Assembly: GCA_031772625.1 (NCBI GenBank)
Contig: CM062808.1
Location: 143,756,605 to 143,820,604, forward strand
Origin: Pinus tabuliformis
Lineage: Eukaryota; Streptophyta; Pinopsida; Pinales; Pinaceae
Length of the DNA: 64,000 nt
Direction: 5' to 3'
The position numbers were made by a program, and so were the translations under genes. Of this stretch, positions 52,571-64,000 are shown in pieces; within the stretch, counting starts at the first letter, position 1; the number at the start of each line of letters is the position of its first letter. The notes beneath the pieces are model-generated. The model did not search any database. It had not been told where the DNA came from and was given only the letters and a program-made list of their open reading frames with translations.

Positions 52571-53240
52571 CATGATCAGTCACATAGGTATGTTGCAAGT
52601 CAGCTCTCAAGTTCGTTTTGGTTTTCATCTAACAGATTTCTTTCCATGAGTGTTGCCATGTCTCTAGGTATTGCAGGCATTCATCTACCTCTCAGCAGCA
52701 CAGGTACAATGGTATCCACGAGAGAAGAGTTGAAGACACCATTTAGAGCACACTTGGCGATGGAGTTGATCAAGTGTCTATGAACTTGCCTACCCACGAA
52801 GACATTAAGTTCTTCGTAGACAAGGACATAAATATATGACAACAACAACATCATAGCTGTAGCGCCATGAACAGTAGCTGAAGGCAGCACACCGGATACA
52901 ATGAACACGAGAGGAAGGTTGTTGACAACATAGAGGCAGAAAAAAATTACAAGCTGAAGCAGATATACTTGTGATGAAATCAAATTTGGAGACTCAGTCT
53001 ATGAGGTGATGACGCGACATGAAGATCACACAAAGACAGAGAACAGAATAGAGAAGGAGTTGCATGTGTTGAAGCAGCAACTCAAAGAAGAACAAGAGTT
53101 GCATAGATGAGAGAATGAGTTGTAGTAGGAATAGGTACAACAGCGGGTGCAACACGCACTCACAGATGAAACTACGCCCGTACAAGTTATAGATCCATCC
53201 CCGCAATTGGCACAGAATAGACATGGTGAGCAGTGTTGTT
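52559..53240 (+). pseudogene. Remnant coiled-coil ORF inside element G
   Basis: One + frame runs from about 52559 through FRAHLAMELIKCL to a heptad-rich stretch near 52973-53130 (VMTRHEDHTKTENRIEKEL, then VLKQQLKEEQELHR) and ends GEQCC. At least eight stops, mostly TAG or TGA that fit Gln, Arg or Trp codons. The coiled coil and its place inside a giant LTR recall the accessory ORFs of C and D, but no clear N-terminal domain match is visible. Confidence 0.45.
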
Positions 53241-53667
53241 GATCACATGCAAGGGAATTCAGTAGCATGCATGCCATTATGCACAGGCATGTGATCCCAC
53301 CCATTCAGCACACTCACCGAGGCAAAGATAAGAAGCAAGTCTGACTGGAGCTGAACATGCAGTTGATAGTTGATGCGCATGACCACTAGCACACACTAGA
53401 AGATCGGAACTGACACTATGCATCAATGTGTTTCTGGTTCATCCGCACCCAAGAAGACCATGTGCATGCTAGCAGACAAGTTGGATGGAGGAGCCACACC
53501 AATGCACCCAAATGCAATAAAGGAAAGAGTGCATTTTAATGTAACATCTTATCAAGTGGAAGTTCAAGTATCAGTAGTTGGATGTAATAGTCATAGAGTA
53601 GATGAAGAGTCATGAGGATAGATGAACTGTCACAAAGGTGAATGTCAAGGGTCACCCCACCCTTTGC

Positions 53668-53676
53668 TATAAATAG
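53668..53676 (+). promoter_or_regulatory. TATA box of the element G LTR
   Basis: TATAAATAG followed by AACCTCATAACTC, a classic plant TATA context on the + strand, about 700 bp before the LTR end. It sets U3 at about 2.6 kb. Confidence 0.65.
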
Positions 53677-54385
53677 AACCTCATAACTCATTGTAAAGGA
53701 TTTTGGTCAACCAAGATTCCGATAGGACTATCTTAGAGAAAGTTTGGACATTATTATAATGAGCCTTAGCTTCTCCACTGCACAGAGGTAGTACATCTCT
53801 TTAGAGGAGCAGGTGGTTGTGGTTGTAAGGTTCAGCTATTGGAACTATTGGTTGGACATGGATGTATTGTTTGGCTGGAACTTACACTTCTTAATATAAC
53901 AGAGCCATCACGTTTCATGCATATGTTGTATTGTATTCTATGCTATCTGGTTTACTCTAAATGATATACGTATTTGTTTGTTGACACATGCATGTATGGG
54001 CTATTCTGTATGAATCTATATGGATATTTCTTAAATGTGTTGTTAGTTTAACCATCACTCTGGATTGCTCGCTAACTTTCTTTCCATCTTGTGATGCATC
54101 TTCACTCATGTGTTCCCTTTCAAGACGCGTACTATTACAGGCTTCCAAGGGGCACACTCATTTCACCCTCAGTGTGTTAGAACCTCTCATGCACCTTCCT
54201 TAACTTACTATAGCTTTTACACCCTTGCTACCAACAAGGACATCTTACTTGCCTCTGTGTGAAATCATATTCAAGGCATTACCATACGACCTACTCCTGG
54301 GACTCCTACACCAAACGGTCTAAGGGGACTTCTTACCAGGGAGATACCCTTACATGTTGGTGGGTCCAACACTGTCAACATGTTG

Positions 54386-55620
54386 GTAGGCCTGCACAAT
54401 GGAATACATCTCTTTGTCATAAGTGGGATACTTCCGAGTTGTGTATGAAAGTGTCTCACTATGATATTCCATTGGATGCCCCAGTTGAGTAAGGACTGCC
54501 ACAATAACATAGTCAGACGCATCTGTCTCGATCTCAAATGGATGTTGCAAGTCTGGTAATGTGAGTACTGGTGCATTGCAGAGGCAGTGTTTCAACTCTT
54601 CCAATGCCTTCTGTTGAGATTCATACCAAAATAATTTTTCTTTCACTCCTCCCTTGGTGACTTGACTCAAGGGCTAAGTGATATGAGAGAACCCCAACAT
54701 GAACCTATGGTAGAAATTGGCAAGACCTAGAAAGTTACGGAGCTCTGTCAGAGGGGTTAGGGTTGGCCAATCCCGAATGACTTGGATCTTGGCTGGATTC
54801 ACATGCACCCCTTGTTCATTAATAATGTATCCTAGATACTGAACATGAGTCATGCCAAAAGTGCATTTCTCAAAATTGGCACATAGCTTGTGTTGCCATA
54901 GTGTTTGGAGAACCTGTTGGATGCAGTGGAGGAGCTCTTCCCAACTTTGGCTAAAAAGTAGGATGTCATCCAAGTATACCACTACAAATGAGTTGGTGAA
55001 TGGCCGCAAGATGTCATCCATCAGCCTCCTGAAGGCTGCAGGAGCATTCGTCAACCCGAAAGGCATAACCAACCATTCAAAAAAGATCCTCCTTGGCTTT
55101 GAAGGCAATCTTCCACACATTGGAGGGTTTGATTGGTACCTAGTGATATCCAGACTTCATGTCGATCTTGTTGAAATATTTTTCCCCTTGAATTGGTCCA
55201 GAAGGTCATCAATCTGTGGGATCTGGTACCTATTCCGAAGAATGATCTTGTTTAGCCACCTAATAGTCAATACAGAGTCTCCAAGTCCCATCCTTCTTCA
55301 GCACCAACACTATAGGGCTCCCACAGGGCGATGAAATCAGTTAGATGTGACCTTTCTGCAGCATCTCTTGAATATGCCTCTTGATTTCATCGTTCTCCAA
55401 AACGGAGTGTCGATAGATTGGTCCATTGGGAAATGATGCACCACGGGTCATATCGATGGAGTGCTTGACCTAACAATGCAGAGTCACCCCTGCGGGGATG
55501 TGAAGTTGTAATCCTCTATGACCTTGTCCTCTCTTTTTTTCATGCGGAGGGGCCCTATTAAGAGGTCGTGGCTAGTGTCTTATATTTTCCCTGAGGGTGT
55601 ATCATTAGGAAAATAAATTT
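54386..55620 (-). pseudogene. Element E reverse transcriptase and RNase H N-terminal half
   Basis: Minus strand: WLVMPFGLTNAPAAFRRLM, catalytic YLDD near 54975, KCTFGMTHVQYLGYIINEQG, LRNFLGLANFYHRFM. After a stop near 54671 comes the RNase H start (FEIETDASDYVIVAVLTQLG, YPTYDKEMYSIVQAY), where element G interrupts. The region before 55120 is RT lead-in with frameshifts. Confidence 0.85.
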
Positions 55621-55624
55621 CCCG

Positions 55625-57098
55625 ATTTTGGAAATGAACTTACTACATTATTTTGCAGTAACCAAAGAGATGGCAGTATGCGATGCTACCTCTGGTATCC
55701 TGTACAACTTATTTCCCAAGGTAGCAATAACAGAGAGAGGCATTCACTCATACACATCATGTCGCTTCCACAAGTATGGTTGGCCTAATAATACATCACA
55801 AACATCAAAGGGAAAAACGTCACATAACACCTCATCCGTGAAAGGCTTGATGTTGTACGGAAGGCGACACTGTTGGCTCACGCAAAGATCCCGTCCTTGG
55901 TGAAGCCACCCAATGGTGTACAGTTGTGGGTGTGTTGTGGTCATTAAACCCAGCTGCTTCATCACCTCTATTGAAATGAGGTTCTTTTGGCTCCCGCTGT
56001 CAAAAATGAATTGTAGCAGGAAACCCTTTACCCACATCTGGGAGTGGAAGAGGCACTCCTCCTCCTTTGGATCTTCGGGTTCCTCCTTCTGGATCTTCGT
56101 GGTGGCAAAGGTGGCGTTGGGATCCGCATTGATAATATGTTTCCCTTTGTCATTCCCCTTGTTGGGTTCTAAATTAGAGTCAAAACATGCATATAATTCT
56201 GAAGCCTTTAGCTCGGCCATTAGTGACTGCTTAGCCTGAAACTCACTTGTGCTGTGAGTGGAGCTCTTATGGAACTCACACCACCCTCCGATGTCCTTCT
56301 TCAGCTTCACGGTGTTGTTCTTTGCTTGTGGCTTTGGTAGGTTGTCCTGGTCCACCTGCCTTGGCTTTGTACTATTTTTTACAGGTTGGGGGCACCTTTC
56401 CCTTTCTTTAGATTCGCAAATCCAAAGTCTCACTTCTTCTGTTTAAACTTCTGCTCGATCTTGATAGTGTATCAGTACGTCATGCTAAACGAGGAGATGT
56501 CCAAGAACTCCATCTCATCCTGGATGTACTTGTGTAGGTAGCTGCGATACTTGAGTACCAAATATTTCTCATACCCTTGATACCCAACTTTGTGTGAAGG
56601 GTATGAAAAACATTGGTAAATTAAGGCACATCTTGGTCCCTTCCCTACCGCAACATGGTCCACTTTATGCAATTATCCTCATAGCTCCCAACAGGGTAGT
56701 AATGCTCCTTGATGACATCCCGAAATGAATTCCAAGTGGGTGTGGCTGAAAAAGTGAGGTTGTACTTTCATCCTTCTTCTCACAGTAGGTTTCCCACCAC
56801 TCCTTGACGTGGGGGGTAGCATTGAGGAGAGAAAAAGTAATCTTTTCCCGGCTGGAAAAATCATGAATAGAAAAATATCCTTCTAGCAGATTTAACCATT
56901 TATCTCGGTGTCTGCATCTATTTGGCCCTCAAATATGGGAATGTCAAAGTTCATTTGTACCTTAAAAGGAGTGGAGACCCCAGAGTGGTTGATGGATGTG
57001 GATGCGCCGCTTGTGGGTAACCGTTGAAGGATCTGGGCAAATTTAACCATCATCACATTCCTTTGTTTCGTGAGGGCCTCCTCAAGCAATATTTTCAT
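55625..57098 (-). pseudogene. Element E gag and protease
   Basis: Gag starts near 57098 (MKILLEEALTKQRN, then VQMNFDIPIFEGQIDADTEI). It continues with frameshifts to a damaged zinc-knuckle region (WCEFHKSSTHSTSEF, near 56270). The protease at about 55744-56040 has FDSGSQKNLIS with an intact DSG and DVCDVLLGQPYLW. The protease matches residues 1-100 of the 32-919 ORF closely, which defines family E. Stops near 56440, 56500 and others. Confidence 0.85.
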
Positions 57099-57250
57099 AG
57101 GATATCATACTCCCTCATCTTTCTTTTCTTCCCCCATGGGTGTTCATCGGGGTTTCTGAGGTTGATCTTGCAAAGGTTCAACTAGATCTAGCCTTAACTC
57201 CTTATACCCCACCTCATTGGGGACATGCAAAGAAAAACAGAGAAAGAGCA

Positions 57251-57267
57251 GACCCGCTCTGATACCA
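57251..57267 (-). other. Primer-binding site of element E (initiator tRNA-Met type)
   Basis: Minus strand TGGTATCAGAGCGGGTC, one base from the LTR. TGGTATCAGAGC is the standard plant initiator tRNA-Met primer site. Confidence 0.92.
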
Positions 57268-57268
57268 C

Positions 57269-57885
57269 TGATACAGATTTAAACAAGAACACAAAAAATT
57301 AAAAATATAACCATAAATACAAAGATGCAACAAAAATAACACTTCATTTCATTAATATCAAATACTAAAATATGCTTACAAACACAATGGAAATAAGACT
57401 AGCTCAGGCGATGGTAGCTTATCTCTAAGAAGAGATGTGGTGGCTATGTGCCTCTAAATTGTGTTACAATGAGGCTCAAAGGCCTATTTATTATTGATAA
57501 ATAATGGAAAGCCCTAAACATCCAAAAACCTAACCCTAGGAGATGAAGCGACAAACTATGGGTCCCGTTTTGGTAAATTGGTACATCAACTTCCCGGGGT
57601 CGTAACTTTGGCATACGATCTTCGTTTGATGTGCACAATACCTCGTTAGAAAGATCTATCTGAGGAATACAAATTTTGAATGACCAACATGGTCTGCATG
57701 TTAGTCCCAGTTTTTCCAGAAAAAACGTCATTTAGGGCCTCAAAACGGCTCCAAAAGTTCAAGACCTGAAAAACAGCCAAAAATAGTAAATTGTACTACA
57801 AATAAGGAAACTGAAAAATACAAAGAAACAATGGTGGGCGGTCCAAGTGGAATAGGCAGGTGGCCACCAATATCTACCCAGATCA
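57269..57885 (-). repeat. Element E 5' LTR
   Basis: 617 bp, the same length as the 3' LTR 48718-49334 but clearly diverged. Outer flanks are gacca (48713-48717) and accca (57886-57890), an imperfect duplication. The string ATACCATGGG occurs on both sides of E. Confidence 0.9.
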
Positions 57886-57950
57886 ACCCAATACCATGGG
57901 CACTAACAACTTTGACTTGATTTGGTCTCACGCCTAACAATCTCCCACTT
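57886..57950 (-). repeat. Copia element F: start of 3' LTR and polypurine tract
   Basis: Minus strand AAGTGGGAGAT (57940-57950) directly before TGTTAGGCGTGAGACC, the usual copia polypurine tract and LTR start. The LTR is cut after 54 bp by element E and resumes at 48717. Confidence 0.82.
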
Positions 57951-57959
57951 GAGACCAAA

Positions 57960-59640
57960 TAGAAGCTTCAGTGAATGTTTTTGACATTGATTTCTCTTCT
58001 CACTACAAACCCTTTCCCAAGATGCATTGTTATCATGTTTACATTACTCCAGCCAAGGTTCTACAAAGATTTTGTTTATCCCTTGGTAAAGTATTCATTA
58101 ACATATCAATTGGATTTTATGTAGTGTGTATTTTATCCAATTGTAGTAGCCCATCATTTAACACTTCATGGATCTAATGATATCAAACATCAATGTGTTT
58201 TGTCTTAAAATGATATGCTGGGTTTTTTTCTAAATGAATAACACTCTGACTATCACAATACAACAAATATTTAACTTGTTTTATTCCCAACTCTCCTAAA
58301 AATAATTGCATTCACAACATCTCTTTGGAAGGTTCTGTGGAAGTGATGTATTCTTCTTATGTTGTGGAGAGGGCCACTAATTTCTGCAATCTAGACATCT
58401 AGGCTACTATTGCTCCTGCAAAAGTACATAAATAACCAGTGGTGGACTTTCTTGTATTCACATCTCCAGCCATGTTTGCATCTGTGTAACCTTCAAGAAC
58501 AACATTTTTATTACCCAAAAAAAAAAAAAAATTAGTACTAGTACCCTTGATATACCTCAAAATCCACTTTACTTCTTGCCAATGTTGTTGGTTTGGATTT
58601 GCAAGGAACCTGCTCACTACTCCCACTAAATGTGAAATATTTGGATGAGTATATACCATGGAATACATCAAGTTACCAATGGCTAAATCATAAGGGATTT
58701 TACTCATTTCCTCTTTATTATTGTCATCATAAGAGCACAAATCAACACTAAGTTTGAAGTTTTATTCTAGGGGTGTACCAACTTGTTTGGCATCTTTCAT
58801 ATTGAACCTATATAACACCTTTTTAATATATTTTTCTTGTGACAACCACAAATTTTTCTTCTTCTATCACATATCATCCTCATACCCAATATTTGTTATG
58901 CTGGACCTAAATATTTCATTCCAAATTTATTACTGAAGTCCTTCTTCAACTTATTAATCATGTTCTTATCATGTCCAACAACTAGCTTATCATCTGCATA
59001 CAACAATAGTATAATATACCTTTCTTTGTCATACCTCTTTATGTAGACACAATAATCAACCTCTAGTCTTTTGAAGCCATGCTCCAACATAAATGAATCA
59101 AATTATTTACACCATTGGCTAGGTGCCTGTTTCAACCCATAAAGGCTCCTTTTCAATCTGTAGACGAGGTCTTGATTACCTTTTACCTTGAATCCTACCG
59201 ACCATTCCATATAAATTTCTTCCTTCAATTCTCCATGAAAAAAGGTTGTCTTCACATCTAATTGTTCACATTCCAAGTCTAAAGCAACAGTAAGACCAAG
59301 AATAACTCTTATGGAAGACATTTTAACAACAGGTGATTTTTTTTTTGTAAAGTCAATACCTTCTTTTTATGCAAATCCCTTCACCATTAGCCTTGATTTG
59401 TATCTTTCGTTATTCTCCTCACCATCATGTTTAATCATGTATACCCATTTGTTTTGTAGGGTATTTCTTCCTTTTGGAAGCTTCAGTAGATCCCAAGTTT
59501 TATTTTTCAACAAAGAGTCCATTTCTTCCTCCATTGCTTTCTTCCAATTTTTAGTACTTTCCACTTCACAAGCTTCTTGAAAACAATTAGGCTCACCTTC
59601 ATTAGTTAGAAAAATAAAATCTGAGGATGGATACCTTTGT
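57960..59640 (-). pseudogene. Copia element F reverse transcriptase and RNase H
   Basis: Minus strand, Ty1/copia order: NKTWDLLKLPKGRN and KWVYMIKHDGE, LDVKTTFFHGELKEEIYM, GLKQAPSQW, then LLLYADD (family motif YVDD, here with Ala) near 59010. Further on are YDLAIGNLMYSMVYTHPNI, LEGYTDANMAGD and a CDSQSVIHL RNase H motif near 58250. Several stops and frameshifts. Confidence 0.88.
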
Positions 59641-59989
59641 GATTGATTTTGAGGTATAGTAGACTAGCAAACCAACTATGGTGGTGTGTTTTCCACTTGA
59701 ATCCCTTGTAATGTTTGCGGCAATTTTTCTTCTCCTTGTTTTACATCCTATTCTTGAGTTTGTTGCTTAGATTCTACCAATGGTGGGATATTTTCTTGAA
59801 TTTTTGACCGGAGAATCCACAGTAGTAGAATTTTTACACCAACGCTTCAAATCCCAAATGGGATCCATCATCAGGGTAAAGAGAAAGATGAAAAAGAAGA
59901 GCCAGATGGAGGAAATAAATACTCATGAGGGACGAATATTAAAGGAGCAGCACAGGTCGGCCAGAGAAATTTATAATGAAACCTAATAT

Positions 59990-60930
59990 TAATTTTAAAA
60001 ATAAAGTCATTTATTTAATTTTTATTTTTAATTTTTAAAATTAATAATATCACTTATTTAATATCCCTAAAAAAAAAACCAAAAACATTACACTAAAATC
60101 TAAATTAATATTAATATTAAAAAACTAATATATATATTTTAATATTAATATCATGAAACATTATATAACTTAAAATCTTTGATAATAATATCTAAAACTA
60201 ATATATATATTAAAATTAACATCATAAATCCTAAAATATGACTTTAAAATTATAATATAACCTAATATTACATGTTCACTAAATAACATAATATTTATAT
60301 AATATTTATATAACCTAAAATATATATAACTTAATATAAATAATAGAATAATATGAATAGAGCAAATTATCTATATCAATGTGTAGAAACTAATATATTT
60401 ATTAATATTTATTAAAATCCTAATTCTTTATATATAACATAAAATCTGAATTAATATTAAAATCTAAAAAACTAAAATGTATATTAGTATTAATATCTTA
60501 AATCCTAATACCTATATAATATTAATATTTATATAACCTAAAGACAATAAAACTTAATATCTTTATAAAACTTGATCCCTACCTAACCAATATTTAACCT
60601 AAATTTTTTTATAAAACTTAATATAAATAATAGTATTAATATTAACAAAACCTAATATCTATATTAATAAATAAATAAATTCATTAATATAACTTAAATT
60701 CTATATCCATTCTCTATTAAATTCTAAATTCATCCTATATTAAAATCTTAACTATTTTAAAACAAACAATAATATCTAAATTAAAATCCAAGCTTGTAGT
60801 TGTTTTAATAATTATTAGAGATTTAATAAAATATGAATAACCTAATGACTAACTTAATACTAGAATCAAAACTATGCTAATATCTATAATAATATGTGAA
60901 CTAATGTTAATATCTATATTGATAACTATT
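59990..60930. other. Very AT-rich insertion in copia element F
   Basis: About 940 bp of AATATTAATATCTAAA-like sequence separates F's integrase C-terminus from the RT linker, where other copia elements have only coding linker. It is built of degenerate repeats of TAATATTAATATC and AACCTAATA. No ORF. On F's coding strand a CAG-GTAAGT splice-donor consensus sits at the integrase-side junction (about 60950). Nature unknown. Confidence 0.6.
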
Positions 60931-60964
60931 TTACCTGATCGACAACTTACCTGGGGCCGGGCTG

Positions 60965-61165
60965 ACGTTTCTTGTTGTTCTATAAACTTGTCAACAATTT
61001 TCTTGACCTTTGTGTCACTTGCAAGCCTTTATAGATCTTAGATTCATTAAACATTACATCCCTGCTTCTAACAATTTTGTGATTAATTGGATCCCATAGA
61101 TAGTAGCCAAACTCACCATCTGCATATTCCAGAAAAATGCACTTTCTTGATTTATCTTTATTGGG
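60965..61165 (-). pseudogene. Copia element F integrase C-terminal part
   Basis: Minus strand: DKSRKCIFLEYADGEFGYYLWDP and KIVRSRDVMFNES, the conserved post-core region of copia integrase. Homology stops at about 61160 where element H begins, so F's gag, protease and integrase core are not in the window. Confidence 0.85.
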
Positions 61166-62040
61166 TAGCAGAAGCCCCGTGCAACAGTCACAGGGCACAA
61201 AGCCCAAAATTTTGGGTAAAGATAGGGTAAAGACTCTACGGGATGCACGAAGCGTGTTTTGTAATAAGTTGATTCAAAGGGTAGTCTACCTAAAAATAAT
61301 GTAAATAAATGTAAGTTGAGTCGGCCCACCCATGGATCGCAGTCCATGGAAATGTATAAATAGAGCGAGGCTCTATGGGTAGAAGTAGCTTTTTGGTATG
61401 AAATCTTGGATCTGATATGTAATGGGTTTTTGAGAAGGAAAGTCTAAAAGCGCTTATAAGTTTGAGTCAAGGGTATTGGGTAGTAGATAGAGGCTCTGTA
61501 GTTGTGTCCACAGAGGCCTGGAAGAATCCACAGCTGTGTGCGCGGACCCCTACATCTGAGTGCGCAGGGCAGATTTGTATGTATTGGTGAAGAAATTGAA
61601 TAAAGATAAGTTGATCCTGAAATTCTACATTAAATTTGAATTCTCACAGATCTGGCTATTGTATGACTGTTTGATCTATGCGCTTGTGTATGTGTCTACT
61701 TTAAGTGCGTGAACTACTTAATTCTCATAAATTTTTTCTTAAAGTCCATAAAAAGTAGATTGAATCTAAAAAACAACGCATTAATAAGTATTAAGGAGTA
61801 TTCTAGGCCCGTATCTGTGTGAAGCAGAGTGGCACGAAGCCACAGAATGGTGCGCGAAACCTCCAGACCACATCCAGACATCCCAAGGGTGCGGAAACCT
61901 GGTTCCAACACCCTCCCCTGCTACCTCGGGTGAGACCTCAGTCTGCACTCTATAGGTTGTTGCTGAAAGGGCCGGTAGCTACGAGATTTGTTTGGCCAAA
62001 TAACTCTTCTGAACCTGGGTCAAGCCCCTGTAAGCCAACA
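61162..62040 (+). repeat. Element H 5' LTR
   Basis: Inferred LTR of a gypsy element running to the right. It begins about TGGGTAGC where copia coding ends, has TATAAATAG at 61355-61363, and ends GTAAGCCAACA before a primer-site-like sequence. There is no second copy in the window, so the left boundary is approximate. Confidence 0.55.
61355..61363 (+). promoter_or_regulatory. TATA box of element H
   Basis: TATAAATAG followed by AGCGAGGCTC, about 190 bp into the inferred LTR on the + strand. Confidence 0.65.
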
Positions 62041-62042
62041 AA

Positions 62043-62060
62043 TGGTTCTGTTGTTGGGAC
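62043..62060 (+). other. Possible primer-binding site of element H
   Basis: TGGTTCTGTTGTTGGGAC two bases after CCAACA. It resembles the tRNA-Asp-type site with several mostly C-to-T differences. Weak. Confidence 0.35.
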
Positions 62061-62084
62061 CGGGATCTGCCTAAGGGGTGTCTG

Positions 62085-63938
62085 ATGTTGGAACACTGGA
62101 ACCATACAAAGAAAGAGATTGAAGAGTGGTGGGATCTTAAGCTCCAAGAGTTTGCAATTTAGGAAAACAAAAACCCACAGATATCGGAGGAAGATTAGTT
62201 GGACCGCTATATATACACAGATATTCACGAGGTCTTCTTTGTGACATTTCTAGTAGAACTGTATGAGTGGATCGTGAGGTTAGCTGACAGTGTGGGAAGG
62301 TGCAGATTAGCTCAACCTATTTTGTGGACTCCAGAACTAGTGCCCAAGCTAGAAACTACTGAAGAGAAGATCGCACGCACAGTAGATCATTGGTTGGATC
62401 GGGTAATAGGAGGATTTATCACTGAATTTGCGATAGATACAATTGTGAGTTATAGTGAAGGAAAAAGGCGATTTCTCCAAGGACCATGGGCTAAGTATAT
62501 CAAATCATTAAATACTTGGATTAAGATGTTGTTGTGTGAAAAATATATTATGCACATTTATTGATGTCTGGAGTAACGTGGAGCAGAAATGGTTGCCATC
62601 AAACAGGAGGGGCAGAGAACAGTCCTCTGATTTCTATTTCATGGGAAAACGAGGAGGAGCTCATGAGGTTCTCACCAAGAAGTGCATTCTGGTTGATCAA
62701 GGAGTGCTTCCCACTAATACCACCTCCATCCATGCCATAACCCACTTCGCCTACATTAAATCCATCCACACCGACACCGACCCCACCTCCAACCCCACCG
62801 CCACCAAAGGTAGAGATGGTGAGTATAGTCAAGCTGCCAATATTTAATGGTGTAGGAAATGAGGAACCAAGGCGATTCTGGTTTGTGATAAGGTCTGTAT
62901 GGGATTCCCAAGGCATCACAGATGAAAACATCAAAAAGGCCACTCTATTTAGTGCACTGCAGGACCGCGCATTGACGTGATACATAAAATACTCAACCGA
63001 TCATCCAAACGAGGGAATAGTAGCAATCCAAGACGTGCTAAACAAAGAGTTTGGCCGACCAAAATAAAAAACACAGTCGGTTATTGGGTTCAAGGAGATC
63101 GCAATGTTGCCTGGTGAAACTCTGTGGGACCTGGACTAGAGATTAAAAACCACTACTCACCAGGCTAACATGACACTGACGGATGCACAGCACTACGCAT
63201 GGTTTGTGGCGTCATTAACACCACATCTAAGGATGGCTCTATCACAACCAAAGATCTCAACCCAATATAAAGTGCTAGAGATAGCAATTAGGTTGCACGA
63301 AACCCTAATATTGGATCCAAGGTTGGGAGTTCAGCAAATCCACGTGCAACTTCAAAACTTGAGTTTAGAAATGCAAAGCTTGAAGAAAGAAAGGGTGCCT
63401 TGACCGGAGGCACGTGCGAAAGTAGGCTGTATTAAATGCAAGAGTTAAGGGCATGATAAGGATCCCTGCCCTATCTTCACAAACTATCTGGGGTGCAGGG
63501 GGGGGGATGCTGTTAGAAGTGGAGGTACAAACAAGACCAAGTTCCGCAGTTGTGCTCTGGTGCGCAATTTGTCAAGTGGGTGGAAAACATGCAACGGATA
63601 ACTGCCACCTATTACAAAAGTATACCTAGACCCTGCAACAGCTATACTGCAACTTTTGTCGATCAATAGGTCACAATGAGTGAACATGTCAAAGTTATGA
63701 CTTAATGATGGAAAGAACCCCAGCTTATAGAGTGAAGACTGAAGTGAGAGAAGGATTTCAAGGACGTAGCCGAGGAAGAGGAATGGGGCCCAGATGGGGC
63801 CGCAGACAGCTGATTTGTTATAACTATGGAGGGCCAGGATACTACGCTCGCGACTGCACTAACCCGAGCAGGATCTCTTGCCCCTATTATGAGCAGTTTG
63901 ATCATGAAATGGTAGATTGTCCAACATTAATTTCCTAG
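62085..63938 (+). pseudogene. Element H gag with up to five zinc knuckles (partial element)
   Basis: The frame starts at ATG 62085 (MLEHWNHTKKEIEEWW) and runs to about 62564 with two TAG stops. It resumes in another frame near 62815 (VKLPIFNGVGNEEPRRFW, LFSALQDRALT, MLPGETLWDLD), a retroviral-type gag core. From 63427 five CCHC-like units follow: CIKCKS-GHDKDPC, CAICQVGGKHATDNC, CNFCRSIGHNE-TC, CYNYGGPGYYARDC and CPYYEQFDHEMVDC. In the last two, Cys or His positions have become Tyr. Arg/Gly-rich linkers join them. Pol lies beyond the window edge. Confidence 0.82.
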
Positions 63939-64000
63939 ATGTATGAGAAGGGAGTGTTACAACCTACACCAACTCAAAATGTCCAGATGATGCGATCAAA

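Larger units (their letters stand above)
51046..54380 (+). repeat. Element G: 3.3-kb giant (probably solo) LTR inside element E
   Basis: Starts TGCTGTAG, ends CTGTCAACA, flanked by TGTCG (51041-51045) and TGTTG (54381-54385), a 5-bp duplication with one transition. Removing it restores E's RNase H frame codon for codon. A strong TATA box lies on the + strand at 53668-53676. No gag, pol or inner LTR is seen, so it looks like a solo LTR with a very long U3. Confidence 0.82.

Noticed and set aside
1-64000. A host protein-coding gene, tRNA or rRNA gene
   Set aside because: No sustained ORF outside element coding regions, no tRNA-like cloverleaf or rRNA sequence noticed; every long frame belongs to an element.

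Overview
The window is nuclear DNA of a seed plant with a large, repeat-rich genome. A gymnosperm is possible but not shown. I found no host gene, rRNA or tRNA gene. Nearly everything is LTR retrotransposon sequence, mostly nested, with Ty3/gypsy elements of several lineages and one Ty1/copia element. Most reading frames carry stops and frameshifts. Where two copies or flanking codons allow comparison, the stops usually look like C-to-T or G-to-A changes, the signature of methylated-cytosine decay.

Layout. 1-1559: 3' end of a gypsy element (family E, + strand), a protease/integrase-tail fusion ORF plus LTR. 2036-2939 and 38836-~47801: two halves of element A (- strand, Athila/Tat-like gypsy, tRNA-Asp-type primer site). 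A was split by element B at 2940-38835 (+ strand, same broad lineage: LTRs 2940-4421 and 37386-38835, gag, PR, RT, RH, INT, a palindrome array, then an accessory ORF). A was also split by element C at 40436-45165, a 4.73-kb solo LTR with a perfect CATGT target duplication.

Element D (13569-34800, - strand, 21.2 kb) sits inside B's accessory ORF with a perfect GGATG duplication. It has two 7.2-kb LTRs, each containing a ~1,256-codon reading frame, around a 6.8-kb interior with an almost intact gag-PR-RNaseH-RT-RH-INT frame broken by one TAG. Its LTR copies are nearly identical, so it is the youngest insertion here.

Right part. 48489-48717 plus 57886-61165 is a decayed Ty1/copia element F (- strand). 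Its 3' LTR was split by gypsy element E (48718-57885, - strand, 617-bp LTRs). E's RNase H was in turn split by a 3.3-kb giant LTR, G (51046-54380, + strand). From about 61162 to the edge is the 5' part of another gypsy element H (+ strand), with LTR and a multi-zinc-knuckle gag.

The most interesting pattern is an accessory protein family shared by B, D and C: an N-terminal globular domain, a low-complexity middle that is acidic and/or Gln-rich with basic NLS-like patches in B and D, and a coiled coil. In B it lies after pol; in D and C it lies inside the LTR itself. G may hold a fourth, badly decayed version. LTR-borne genes duplicate with every insertion and persist in solo LTRs. I know of no plant element described with this arrangement, but I could not search the literature or databases.
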